Below, piece after piece: positions 14,190 to 22,143 of a stretch of DNA of 40,248 bases; within the stretch, counting starts at the first letter, position 1; each line of letters begins with the position of its first letter. The position numbers and the translations under genes are program-made. The notes beneath the pieces are model-generated. The model saw only the letters and a list, made by a program, of their open reading frames with translations, had not been told where the DNA came from and searched no databases. Source of the DNA: Actinomycetes bacterium. GTDB lineage: Bacteria > Actinomycetota > Acidimicrobiia > Acidimicrobiales > RAAP-2. The stretch lies in the NCBI GenBank assembly GCA_021782915.1, contig JAJXUK010000017.1, positions 1 through 40,248 on the forward strand, given 5' to 3'.

Positions 14190-16709
14190 TCACTCCTCTC
14201 TCTGACGAGCCCTGTGAGTCTCGTCGTGTTGCTTTCCACTGACCTCGTGGGCCCGACGCTCGTCGGAACCAGTGCCCCCGCCGGGCCCCTCGCCCGGTGG
14301 GGGCGGAGCGTTCTGGAGCTCGGGCTGACGGCGCTGGCCAGCCAGCCAGATCAGCACCAGCGCGCCGCTCGCGACGGCGCTGAGGGTGAAGGTGAGACCC
14401 AGCGTGCGCGTGGGCAGGCTGAGCGCGTAGAAGTCGCGCACCGCCGCGACGGGAAAGAGCATCGCGAAGGCGCCGACCATGATCGCCACCAGGAGCACGC
14501 GGCGCCCGCTGAGCGGGCGCGCGAGCAGCCCGAGAACCACGAGACTCGGCAGGAAGGCCCCGAGCGCGGCGCCCGAGCGCTGCTGGATGAGTGGCAGGCC
14601 CCTCGCGTGGGCCAGCCAGTACGAGGCCAGTATCGAGGCGAAGATGACCGTGCCGGCCGGGACGCTGAAGCCCAGCACGCGGGTCACGAAGCCGGGCACG
14701 TAGCGTTGTGGATTCGGCGCCAGGGCGATGAAGAAGGCCGGGATCCCGATGGCGAGCGCGTCGATGACCGTCAGGTGCCGGGGCAGGAGGGGGAAGGGCC
14801 ACGCGGCCACGCCGATCGCCAGACCCAGCAGGGTGGCCCAGACGCTCTTGACGATGAACAGGCTGGCGACGCGCTCGATGTTGGCGGTCACCCGACGCCC
14901 GTCGGCGAGCACACGGGGCAGGCGCGAGAACTGCCCGTCGAGCAGGACGACCTGGGCGACGGCGCGCGTCGCGGGTGCGCCCGAACCCATCGCGATCCCC
15001 AGGTTGGCGGCCTTGAGCGCGAGCGCGTCGTTCACGCCGTCGCCGGTCATGGCCACCGTGTGACCACGGGCCCGCAGGGCCGCGACCATGGCGCTCTTCT
15101 GCTGAGGCGTCACGCGCCCGAAGACGCCACGGTCCTCGACGAGCTCGGCGAGGGCCCCCGCCTCGCTCGGCATCGTGCGCGCGTCGACCGGCTCCTCAGC
15201 GCCCGGCACCCCCAGCTGCTGGGCGATGGCGCCCACCGTGGCGGCGCTGTCGCCGGAGATGACCTTGATCTTCACACCCTGAGCGCTGAAGTAGGCGAGC
15301 GTCGCCGCGGCGTCAGGGCGCACGTGTTCGGCCAGGAGGACGAGGGCCATCCAGCGTCGCGGCGTCGGTAGCGAGGTGCCGCTCAGCGAGGAGGGCGAGT
15401 GACACAGGGCCAGCACGCGCCGTCCGGTGCCGGCCAGCTCGTCGGCGCGAGCCAGGGCCTCGCTCTCGGTGGGCTCCAGGACGATCTCCGGGGCCCCGAG
15501 GATCCAGCTGCCCCGTTCGGCGAAGGACGCCGCGCTCCACTTTCGCTCCGAGCTGAAGGCGACGGTCGCCTCGCGCCGCCAGCCCGGCGGCGCGGAGAAC
15601 GTCTCGGCGAGGGCCGACAGGGTCGCGTTGGCCTGCTCCTCCTGGGCCAAGGCTCCCAGGGCCCCATCGACCAGGTCGGTCGCTTCGCGCCGCTCCAGGC
15701 GCTCGAAGGCAACCCGGCCATCGGTGAGCGTGCCCGTCTTGTCGAGGCAGACGACGTCCACGCGCGCGAGGGCCTCGATGGCGGCCAGCTCCTGGACGAG
15801 GACGCGCTGGCGAGCCAGCGAGACCGCCGCGACGCCGAAGCTGATGCTCGTCAGCAGGACCAGTCCCTGGGGGACCATCGCGACCAGGCCCGTGACCACG
15901 CCGGTGACGACCTGGCGCCAGCCCAGGCCGGCGCGCAGCTGACCCGTGATGATCAGGACCGCGACGGGCACGACGGCGATGCTCACGTATCGCAGGAGAC
16001 GGTTGATGCCCGCCATCAACTCGGAGTGCACGAGCTCGAAGCGCTTGGCCTCGGTCGTCAGGCGGTGCACGTAGGCCTGGGCGCCGACGCCGAGCGCCTG
16101 GTAGGCACCCGAGCCGGCGACGACGATGCTGCCCGAGCGCACGTCGTCACCCACCACCTTGTCCACGGGCAGCGACTCGCCGCTCAGGAGTGACTCGTCG
16201 AGCTGCAGGCCGGTGCTGGCGAGCACGACGCCGTCGGCCACGACCTGTTCTCCGGCGCTGAGCAGCACCAGGTCGTCGAGCACCACGTCGTCCACGGCGA
16301 GCTCGATGCGCTCAGCGTCGCGAACCACGCGAGCCCGGGGCGCGTTGAGTATCGCCAGACGGTCGAGGGTGCGCTTGGCGCGCAGCTCCTGGACGATGCC
16401 GATGAGGGCGTTGGCCAGGAGCACGATGCCAAAGAGGGCATCGCGAAGGTCCCCGGCCACCACGATGAGCACCAGCAGTGATCCCAGCAGGAAGTTGAAC
16501 CGGGTCACGATGTTCTCGCGCAGGATCCCGGCGATGGTGCGGCTGGTGGGCTGAGCGAATGCGTTGGTGCGACCCTCGCCGATGCGTGCGAGCACCTGCT
16601 GACTCGTCAGACCCGACGAGGGCGTCACCGCACCGGCGCGCTCACGATGCGCCGGTGTGTCGTCCATCACTCGACGCGCCGACGTGCGGACAGTCGCCCG
16701 GCGCGCCAC
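14190..16709 (-). CDS. P-type cation-transporting ATPase, CtpE-like
   Basis: An integral-membrane ATP-driven cation pump of 839 residues. Features in order: N-terminal cytoplasmic region with GLTSQQVLARIGEGRTNAF; first membrane pair (~73-105); actuator domain with SGES (176-179, equivalent to TGES); membrane pair containing MVPQGLVLL (278-286) in the ion-binding M4 position; phosphorylation motif DKTGTLTD with Asp323; nucleotide-domain features; the hinge TGDGVNDALALK; and C-terminal membrane segments. The overall pattern resembles mycobacterial CtpE, reported as a calcium transporter, rather than heavy-metal pumps: there is no N-terminal metal-binding CxxC and no CPC motif. GTG 16709 or ATG 16667 (residue 15) could be the start; neither has a clear ribosome-binding site. 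A good promoter lies at 16772-16800. Confidence 0.88.
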   Translation of the reverse strand: MARRATVRTSARRVMDDTPAHRERAGAVTPSSGLTSQQVLARIGEGRTNAFAQPTSRTIAGILRENIVTRFNFLLGSLLVLIVVAGDLRDALFGIVLLANALIGIVQELRAKRTLDRLAILNAPRARVVRDAERIELAVDDVVLDDLVLLSAGEQVVADGVVLASTGLQLDESLLSGESLPVDKVVGDDVRSGSIVVAGSGAYQALGVGAQAYVHRLTTEAKRFELVHSELMAGINRLLRYVSIAVVPVAVLIITGQLRAGLGWRQVVTGVVTGLVAMVPQGLVLLTSISFGVAAVSLARQRVLVQELAAIEALARVDVVCLDKTGTLTDGRVAFERLERREATDLVDGALGALAQEEQANATLSALAETFSAPPGWRREATVAFSSERKWSAASFAERGSWILGAPEIVLEPTESEALARADELAGTGRRVLALCHSPSSLSGTSLPTPRRWMALVLLAEHVRPDAAATLAYFSAQGVKIKVISGDSAATVGAIAQQLGVPGAEEPVDARTMPSEAGALAELVEDRGVFGRVTPQQKSAMVAALRARGHTVAMTGDGVNDALALKAANLGIAMGSGAPATRAVAQVVLLDGQFSRLPRVLADGRRVTANIERVASLFIVKSVWATLLGLAIGVAAWPFPLLPRHLTVIDALAIGIPAFFIALAPNPQRYVPGFVTRVLGFSVPAGTVIFASILASYWLAHARGLPLIQQRSGAALGAFLPSLVVLGLLARPLSGRRVLLVAIMVGAFAMLFPVAAVRDFYALSLPTRTLGLTFTLSAVASGALVLIWLAGQRRQPELQNAPPPPGEGPGGGTGSDERRAHEVSGKQHDETHRARQREE

Positions 16710-16771
16710 GCTGCGCGTCTCGCGGGCGCGAATTGAACCCCTCGTGGATTCCTGGGCAGCATCTAGGACTC

Positions 16772-16800
16772 TTTCTAAGCGCCGCGTGCGGGGCTGTCAA
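16772..16800 (-). promoter_or_regulatory. Strong housekeeping-type promoter for the P-type ATPase
   Basis: On the minus strand a perfect -35 TTGACA (16800-16795) is followed by a 17-bp spacer and a -10 TAGAAA (16777-16772). Transcription should start near 16765, giving a leader of about 55 nt to GTG 16709 or about 98 nt to ATG 16667. I do not recognise a known riboswitch in the leader. Confidence 0.65.
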
Positions 16801-16882
16801 ATGTCGAGCCGGCGCCCCGGGCGGTCGAACGGTGCCGGGCGCTTGGGCGCCACGACCTGCACCACTGATGCCCGGGCCCGTG

Positions 16883-16914
16883 CGTGGCGAGCCGAGGCCC
16901 GTCGGCTCGCCACG
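16883..16914 (-). terminator. Perfect 13-bp stem-loop between the ATPase promoter and the mutase gene
   Basis: CGTGGCGAGCCGA (16883-16895) and its exact complement TCGGCTCGCCACG (16902-16914) frame a 6-nt loop. No T-run follows on either strand, as is common for terminators of high-GC Actinobacteria. It lies ~70 bp beyond the mutase stop and would stop glycan-operon transcripts before the ATPase promoter. Confidence 0.55.
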
Positions 16915-16925
16915 AGTGGCTCGCC

Positions 16926-16983
16926 CGAGTCTCTCCTCGCGAGATCACCGTGGGGCGGCGCCCCGTGTGGCGCGAGAGACTCG
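16926..16983 (-). terminator. Long imperfect stem-loop directly after the phosphoglycerate mutase stop
   Basis: CGAGTCTCTC (16926-16935) pairs with GAGAGACTCG (16974-16983). The enclosed bases hold further complementary stretches, including GGGGC-GGC-GCCCC. It begins 1 bp beyond the stop codon and forms a double terminator with the 13-bp stem-loop further on. Confidence 0.5.
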
Positions 16984-16984
16984 C

Positions 16985-17746
16985 TCAGTTCGTCCAGAGG
17001 TCGACGAGCCCACCGGCGTCTGAGCTCATGAGGGCGCTGCCGGTGCTCTCGAAGAGCGAGCTCGTCTCGCGCGCATGAAGCGCGTCCACGAGTCGGGCGA
17101 GTGCGCGCAGGCTGTGGCAGTGCCCGACCACGAGCACGTCCTCGCCCCTCTCGAGGCGAGGCGCGATCGCCTCGGTCCAGCACGCGTGGACGCGGCGTTC
17201 CTGGTCCGCGATCGACTCGGCCCCGGGCAGGAGCTCCGGTGCCACGCCGGCGTAGCGCACGTCGTGTCGGGGGTGGCGCACGTCGTCCTCGGGGATCGCC
17301 GGGGGCACGGCGTCACGCTCACGCTTCCACCGGCGCACGGAGGCCCGGCCGTAGCGCTGAATCGCCGAGTCGCGGTCCAGGCCCTGGAGCAGACCGAAGT
17401 GGCGCTCGTTGAGACGCCAGTCGATCTGCCACTCGACTCGCGGTCCCTCGTCGCGGAACATGGCGATGGTCGCCGTCTCCAGCGCGCGCGTGGCCGGGCT
17501 CGTGATCACCACCGACACGTTCAGACCCACGGCCGCGATGGCGTCGCCGGCGCGCAGCGCCTCGGCGGCCCCGCGATCGCTCAGCGCCGGGTCCGCCCAG
17601 CCGGTGAAGCGCGACTCGTCATTCCACGACGTGCGCCCGTGACGCAGCATGACCAGCGTTCCTCGGGCCAGGCCCACGCGCGGGGAGTTCGGCGAGTCCG
17701 TGAGGCCCCGCTCAGCCAGGACCGCGCGGGGACGCAGGTCAGTCAC
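16985..17746 (-). CDS. Phosphoglycerate mutase-type histidine phosphatase (GpmA-like)
   Basis: A 253-residue histidine phosphatase. The catalytic motif is LRHGRTSWNDESRFTGWADP (His36), followed by LNERHFGLLQGLDRDSAI, with the catalytic Glu, and the second His in VVGHCHSLRALA. The length and the FTGW, ERHFG and LPGAES elements are those of cofactor-dependent phosphoglycerate mutase (2-phosphoglycerate/3-phosphoglycerate interconversion), but the segment linking the motifs is divergent (e.g. RHDVRYAGVAPELLPGAES). An N-terminal extension of ~30 residues precedes the usual start. The GTG at 17746, with GAGG 8 nt upstream, overlaps the previous gene's stop by 8 nt; an ATG at residue 33 would cut the first strand. 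Being last in a glycan operon, it may act on a phosphosugar instead of in glycolysis. Confidence 0.78.
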   Translation of the reverse strand: MTDLRPRAVLAERGLTDSPNSPRVGLARGTLVMLRHGRTSWNDESRFTGWADPALSDRGAAEALRAGDAIAAVGLNVSVVITSPATRALETATIAMFRDEGPRVEWQIDWRLNERHFGLLQGLDRDSAIQRYGRASVRRWKRERDAVPPAIPEDDVRHPRHDVRYAGVAPELLPGAESIADQERRVHACWTEAIAPRLERGEDVLVVGHCHSLRALARLVDALHARETSSLFESTGSALMSSDAGGLVDLWTN

Positions 17747-18938
17747 GACTCGTGCCTCGCGCGGCGGCGCCGACCAGCTCCTCGACGAGTCTCGCGCTCG
17801 TGCGCGCCCCATCGAGATCGATCGTCGCGTGGCTGCGGCGTGTTCCGAGCAGCTCGATCACCTCGTCGGCCAGGCGCCGGGGCGTGAGGGCGGACGAGTC
17901 CAGCACGCGCATCACGCCGAGGCTGGCGAGGCGCCGAGCTCGCTCGGCCTGCTCGGTTTCGTTCCCCTCATCGTGGGGAACGACCACCGACGGCACGCCG
18001 GAGCGCACGACGTCCAGGGCCGTGTTGTACCCGCACTGACTGATGGACGCCGACGCCGTGGCCATGGCGCCGGCCAGGTCCGGGATGAAGCGCTCGATGC
18101 GAAGTCCCGCACAGCTGGCCGCGCTCTCCTCTAGTGCGCGTACGTCCTCGTCGTCGAGGAACGGCCCGGTCACGATGCGCGTGCGCAGGCCTCGCTCGGC
18201 GAGGTGGCGTTGGTGAGCCAGGGCCGCGCTGCGCAGGAGGCCGGCGCCGACCTTGCCCCCGCCCGCCGAGACGAGGACCTCGGGCGGGCTCGTCGGCACG
18301 CCCCGAGGCCGCTCGCGGCGCGGCACGACGTAGCCCGTGTAGCGCACGGGCACGCGCAGCTCGATGCGGGGGCGAAACGTGTCCTCCAGACGGGCGACGG
18401 AGGGGTCGCCGTGCACCAGCACCGCGTCGAAGTAGTCGTTGAGCCGGCGTGCGGCCTCGTCGTCCTTGGCCTCCTGGCCCTCTCCACCGGCGACCAGGAT
18501 GTCACGCACGCTGCAGATGATCTTCGGCGCGCGTTCGCGGTCCCGCGCGCGCTCGAGCAGCGGAATGATCTCGCCGGCGAACTTGCGTCGTCCCAGGGGG
18601 AACAGCTCGACGAGCAGCGCTGAGGGACTGAGCTCGTCGAGCAGTGCGAGCAGCGTGGCGAGGCGGCGCTCCCAGGCTTCCTCGATCGTCACGCCCGGGC
18701 TCAGGCTGACCAGGGACGTGTCAGAGCCGCCCCGCGAGCCGATGGGCGCGAGGGCGACGAGCTGCACCCCCGCGGGCACGGTGATCGCCGCCGGGACCGG
18801 GCCGCCGCTGACCAGCACCACGCGGAAGCGCTGGGCGAGCGCCCCGGCCACCGAGAGCGAGCGCACGAGGTGGCCGAGGCCGACCGAGTGCTGGGAGTAG
18901 AAGAGGAGGGCGGGTCGCTCCTCGACTAGCCGTGTCAC
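17739..18938 (-). CDS. MurG-like predicted glycosyltransferase (COG4671 type), copy 2 of the cluster
   Basis: A 399-residue GT-B-fold protein. The N-terminal region begins PALLFYSQHSVGLGHLVRSL, with the GxGHxxR motif seen in MurG and in COG4671 predicted glycosyltransferases. The C-terminal domain has a glycine-rich SAGGGKVGAGLL at its start and the donor-binding region ISQCGYNTALDVVRSGVPSV followed by VVPHDEGNETEQ, matching the GGYNT...E.Q pattern of the family. It probably transfers a sugar from a nucleotide donor on the cytoplasmic side of the membrane. GTG 18938 gives a GTGA overlap with the upstream UDP-glucose dehydrogenase. Its closest relation in the window is the protein at 23405-24619, which shares the same architecture, suggesting an old duplication or two consecutive sugar additions. 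Confidence 0.8.
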   Translation of the reverse strand: MTRLVEERPALLFYSQHSVGLGHLVRSLSVAGALAQRFRVVLVSGGPVPAAITVPAGVQLVALAPIGSRGGSDTSLVSLSPGVTIEEAWERRLATLLALLDELSPSALLVELFPLGRRKFAGEIIPLLERARDRERAPKIICSVRDILVAGGEGQEAKDDEAARRLNDYFDAVLVHGDPSVARLEDTFRPRIELRVPVRYTGYVVPRRERPRGVPTSPPEVLVSAGGGKVGAGLLRSAALAHQRHLAERGLRTRIVTGPFLDDEDVRALEESAASCAGLRIERFIPDLAGAMATASASISQCGYNTALDVVRSGVPSVVVPHDEGNETEQAERARRLASLGVMRVLDSSALTPRRLADEVIELLGTRRSHATIDLDGARTSARLVEELVGAAARGTSRD

Positions 18939-20344
18939 GGGTTCTGGACCCCGCTCGGCTGGCCCGCGTCGAGCATCCATTCGAGCGGGCGCCAGAGCAC
19001 CGGGGCGAAGCTCGTCGCCAGTCCCCGGCCGATCCCGTAGACGTCGAAGCCGGCGTCTCGCAGGGGCTCCATCGCCAGGACCCCGACCGCGTCCATGATC
19101 ACGTGGCCACTCATCGAGTGGCGAAGCCGCGCGGGCTCGAGGTCTCGATACTCGGCCCAGCCCGTGGCCACGACGAGCGCATCAGCGCCGTGGACCGCCT
19201 CGTAGGGGTCCGCGACCTGGCTCAGGCCCGCCTCGCTCACGCGGGCGATGGGATCGTGGGCGCGCACGTGCGCGCCGCGCAGGAGGAGCTCGCGCACGAG
19301 CGCGACCGCGGGCGAGAAGCGCGTGTCGTCGGTACCCGCCTTAAAGGCCAGCCCGAGGACCGCGATGGTGCGCCCCTCGAGCGTGCCGAGGGCGGACTCG
19401 ATCTTTCCCGCCAGGCTGGCCAGCGCCATGTCGTTGGCGCGCTGGGCGGCTCGGGCGACCTCGGCCGGCCGACCGGCGGACTCGGCCACGGCGATGAAGC
19501 CAGAGAGGTCCTTGGGCAGGCACGATCCGCCAAAGCCGGGTCCGGGGTTGAGGAACGCACCCCCGATGCGCGCGTCGAGACCCACGCCGCCCAGCACCTT
19601 GTCCGTCTCGGCTCCGAGCGCCTCGCAGAGTGCGGCGACCTCGTTGGCAAAGGAGATCTTCACGGCGAGGAAGGTGTTCGAGGCGTACTTCACGAGCTCC
19701 GCGCTGCGCCGACTGCACTCCACCAGCGGCCACGAGGGCGGATAGAGACCCGCGACCACACGCGCCAGGTCGGTCTCGTCGGCGCCCACGACCACCCGGT
19801 CGGGGTTGAAGAAGTCCCACACCGCTCGGCCCTCTCGGAGGAACTCCGGATTCGACACCACGCGCACCCTCACGCCGTCGCGGGCCTGTCCGCCCACGAA
19901 GAGCTCGAGCGCTTCGCACGTGCCCGGAGGGACCGTGCTCTTGACCACGAGCGCGACGTCCCTCGTCGCGGCCGTCGCGGCCGTCGCGGCCGCCCGGGCG
20001 AGTTGGCGCAGGTCGGGCTCGCCGTCGGAGCGCGGAGGCGTGCCCACGCAGAGCATGGCCACCGCCACGTCGTCCATGGCACTGGCCATGTCGTCCGTGA
20101 AGCTGAGCCGACCGGTGCTCGCGTGGCGCGTGACCAGCTCGTCGAGGCCCGGTTCGTAGATGGGGATCTCACCGCGCGAGAGGGCCGCCAGGCGGGCGGC
20201 GTCGACCTCGACGCAGCGCACCTCGTGGCCCAGCTCGCTGAAGCAGGCCGCCGCGGTCAGGCCGACGTAGCCCGCGCCGATGACGCAGATTCGAGTCGGC
20301 TCAAGCTTCTCGGGGTCCTGGGAACGACCGGTGTGGAAGTTCAT
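18935..20344 (-). CDS. UDP-glucose/GDP-mannose-type nucleotide-sugar 6-dehydrogenase
   Basis: A 469-residue enzyme that oxidises a nucleotide sugar at C6 with two NAD+ to give the uronic acid, most likely UDP-glucose to UDP-glucuronate. An NAD-binding motif GAGYVGLTAA (residues 23-32) is followed by the CVGTPP region (99-104), STVPPGT (136-142), NPEFLREG (165-172), AELVKYASNTFLAVKISFAN (215-234) and the catalytic thiol Cys275 in GFGGSCLPKD. GLAFKAGTDDTR in the C-terminal domain is also standard. ATG 20344 forms an ATGA overlap with the upstream ABC transporter. An uronic acid supply fits a cluster with an epimerase and three glycosyltransferases. Confidence 0.9.
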   Translation of the reverse strand: MNFHTGRSQDPEKLEPTRICVIGAGYVGLTAAACFSELGHEVRCVEVDAARLAALSRGEIPIYEPGLDELVTRHASTGRLSFTDDMASAMDDVAVAMLCVGTPPRSDGEPDLRQLARAAATAATAATRDVALVVKSTVPPGTCEALELFVGGQARDGVRVRVVSNPEFLREGRAVWDFFNPDRVVVGADETDLARVVAGLYPPSWPLVECSRRSAELVKYASNTFLAVKISFANEVAALCEALGAETDKVLGGVGLDARIGGAFLNPGPGFGGSCLPKDLSGFIAVAESAGRPAEVARAAQRANDMALASLAGKIESALGTLEGRTIAVLGLAFKAGTDDTRFSPAVALVRELLLRGAHVRAHDPIARVSEAGLSQVADPYEAVHGADALVVATGWAEYRDLEPARLRHSMSGHVIMDAVGVLAMEPLRDAGFDVYGIGRGLATSFAPVLWRPLEWMLDAGQPSGVQNP

Positions 20345-22143
20345 ACTTCTCCTTTGACGAGGTGGTGGGAGTGCGACAGGGAGCGCTCGACCGACTGGTC
20401 GGCCTGGATGCGGCGCAGACGCCAGTAGACGTGCCGCTCGGCCATGAGCTGGGCGTGTGTGCCGGTCTCGCTGATGTGTCCATTGCTCAGCACGGCGATC
20501 TGATCGACGTCGCCGAGGCGCGAGAGCTGGTGACTCACGATGATGCTGGTGCGCCCGGCGGCGACCAGGTCGATGGCGCCGAGCACGGCGGACTCGAGCT
20601 CGGCGTCCAGACCCGTCGTGGGCTCGTCCAGCAGCAGGATCGGGGTGTTGCGAGCCATGGCGCGCGCCACGGCCACGCACTGGCGCTGGCCGCCCGAGAG
20701 GGACTGGCCCCGCTCGCCGATGAGCGTGTCGTAGCCCTCGGGGAACGACTCGATCAGCTCGTGCAGGCCCGAGCGACGCGCCGCCTCGATGGCCCCGGAG
20801 CGACCGAGCTCGACCTGGCCGTAGACGATGTTCTCCCACACTGGGGCGCGGAACAGGTAGGGCTCCTGGGGAACGTAGGCGATCTGGCGGCGAAGTTCGC
20901 TCAGTGCCAGTTCGGTGAGGTCCACCCCGTCCAGGCGCACCGAGCCGGACGTCGGGTCGAGGAACCGTGGGATGAGGCGCAAGATGGTGCTCTTGCCCGA
21001 GCCGGTGGCACCAACGAGGGCGAGGCGTGATCCGGCGTTCAGCTCCAGTGAGACGCCCGCGAGCACGGGCACACCCCCGGGGTAGCTCACGCACACGTCC
21101 GACAGGACGATGTCACCGCGCGCGCGAGAGAGACGACGAGGCGTGAGCGTCTCGGGGACCTCCTCGTGCGTGTCGAGCAGCTCGATGACCCGCTCGGCCG
21201 CCGCGTGGGCGCGTCCGACGACACCGGCGAGCTTGGAGAGTTGGCGCACCGGGCTGTACATGCCGCGCAGGTACGCCGTGAAGACGAGCAGGTCTCCCGC
21301 GGTCAGGCGTCCCGACATCACGGCGCGCGCGCCGAAGTACAGGACCAACGTGGTCGACAGGGACATCGCCAGGGTCGTGAGGGGCGTGAACTGGGACTGG
21401 GCGACGATGGCGCGGCGATTCTGCTCGAGGCCCCGCTCGGTCGCCTCGCCGTAGCGGGCGGCCTCGACGTCCTCGGCGCCGAAGGCTTGCACCACGGCCA
21501 TCGCGCTGAGGACCTCTTGGGCCACCGCGTTGGCGTCGCCGTCCGAGCGGCGCGCCAGGCGCTGGTAGGCCTTGATGCGCGCAAGGTAGTGCCGTGTCGA
21601 CCACAGGAGCAGCGGAACGAGCGTCATCGCCAGCAGGGCGAAGCGCCAGTCGACGATCAGCATGATCACGATCATCCCGGTCAGGGTCAGCACGTTGCGC
21701 ACGAGGGTCGGCACGGCGTTGATCACGGCGCTCTGGATCGCCTGCACGTCGCCGCCCAGACGTGCCAGCAGGTCGCCGGTGCGCCGGCTCTGGTGAAAGT
21801 GGGTGCCCTGAGCCTCGAGGTGCCGGAAGAGCTCGCGGCGGATGTTCAAGACGACGCGCTGGCCGGCCGTGGCCATCAGCCGGGTCGAGAAGTAGTCCGA
21901 GACCGCCAGCCCGAGGGCAATCGCGATCAACGCGCCGAGCAGCGCATCGAGCAGCCCGGCGCGCTGGTGGGGCATCCAGCTGAGCCAGTGGGGCAGACCC
22001 CGGTGGCTCAGCACGCTGTCGAAGATGAACTTCAGTGGCCAGGGCGCGAGCCACTGCATGACCGCGGCGAACACGCTCGCGCCGAGGCCGGCGGTGAGCA
22101 TTCCGCGCACGGGCCGCAGGTACGAGCGAAAGCGCCGGATCAA
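20341..22143 (-). CDS. ABC exporter, fused permease and ATPase (MsbA-like half transporter)
   Basis: A 600-residue half transporter expected to act as a homodimer. Membrane segments fill residues ~15-300 (type-1 exporter fold). The nucleotide-binding domain has Walker A GATGSGKST (378-386), a Q-loop VPQEPYLF, the signature LSGGQRQ (482-488), Walker B ILLLDEPTTGLD (502-513) and the H-loop VSHQL (537-541). Proteins of this class flip lipids, lipid-linked sugars or peptides; here it lies between genes of sugar synthesis, so a lipid-linked saccharide or glycolipid is the likely cargo (inference). The TTG start overlaps the upstream glycosyltransferase stop as TTGA. Confidence 0.9.
   Translation of the reverse strand: MIRRFRSYLRPVRGMLTAGLGASVFAAVMQWLAPWPLKFIFDSVLSHRGLPHWLSWMPHQRAGLLDALLGALIAIALGLAVSDYFSTRLMATAGQRVVLNIRRELFRHLEAQGTHFHQSRRTGDLLARLGGDVQAIQSAVINAVPTLVRNVLTLTGMIVIMLIVDWRFALLAMTLVPLLLWSTRHYLARIKAYQRLARRSDGDANAVAQEVLSAMAVVQAFGAEDVEAARYGEATERGLEQNRRAIVAQSQFTPLTTLAMSLSTTLVLYFGARAVMSGRLTAGDLLVFTAYLRGMYSPVRQLSKLAGVVGRAHAAAERVIELLDTHEEVPETLTPRRLSRARGDIVLSDVCVSYPGGVPVLAGVSLELNAGSRLALVGATGSGKSTILRLIPRFLDPTSGSVRLDGVDLTELALSELRRQIAYVPQEPYLFRAPVWENIVYGQVELGRSGAIEAARRSGLHELIESFPEGYDTLIGERGQSLSGGQRQCVAVARAMARNTPILLLDEPTTGLDAELESAVLGAIDLVAAGRTSIIVSHQLSRLGDVDQIAVLSNGHISETGTHAQLMAERHVYWRLRRIQADQSVERSLSHSHHLVKGEV

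Noticed and set aside
16725-16745. tRNA- or tmRNA-like GGTTCAATTC on the minus strand
   Set aside because: The flanking bases do not form a T-stem, and no anticodon or acceptor stem can be folded; it lies in the leader of the ATPase gene.
18932-20428. Plus-strand frame opposite the nucleotide-sugar dehydrogenase
   Set aside because: Translation is of shadow type; the minus strand has all dehydrogenase motifs.
20345-21094. N-terminal extension of the nucleotide-sugar dehydrogenase frame to 21094
   Set aside because: The extra 250 codons overlap the ABC transporter gene and are Arg/Pro-rich; ATG 20344 with an ATGA overlap fits the family start.
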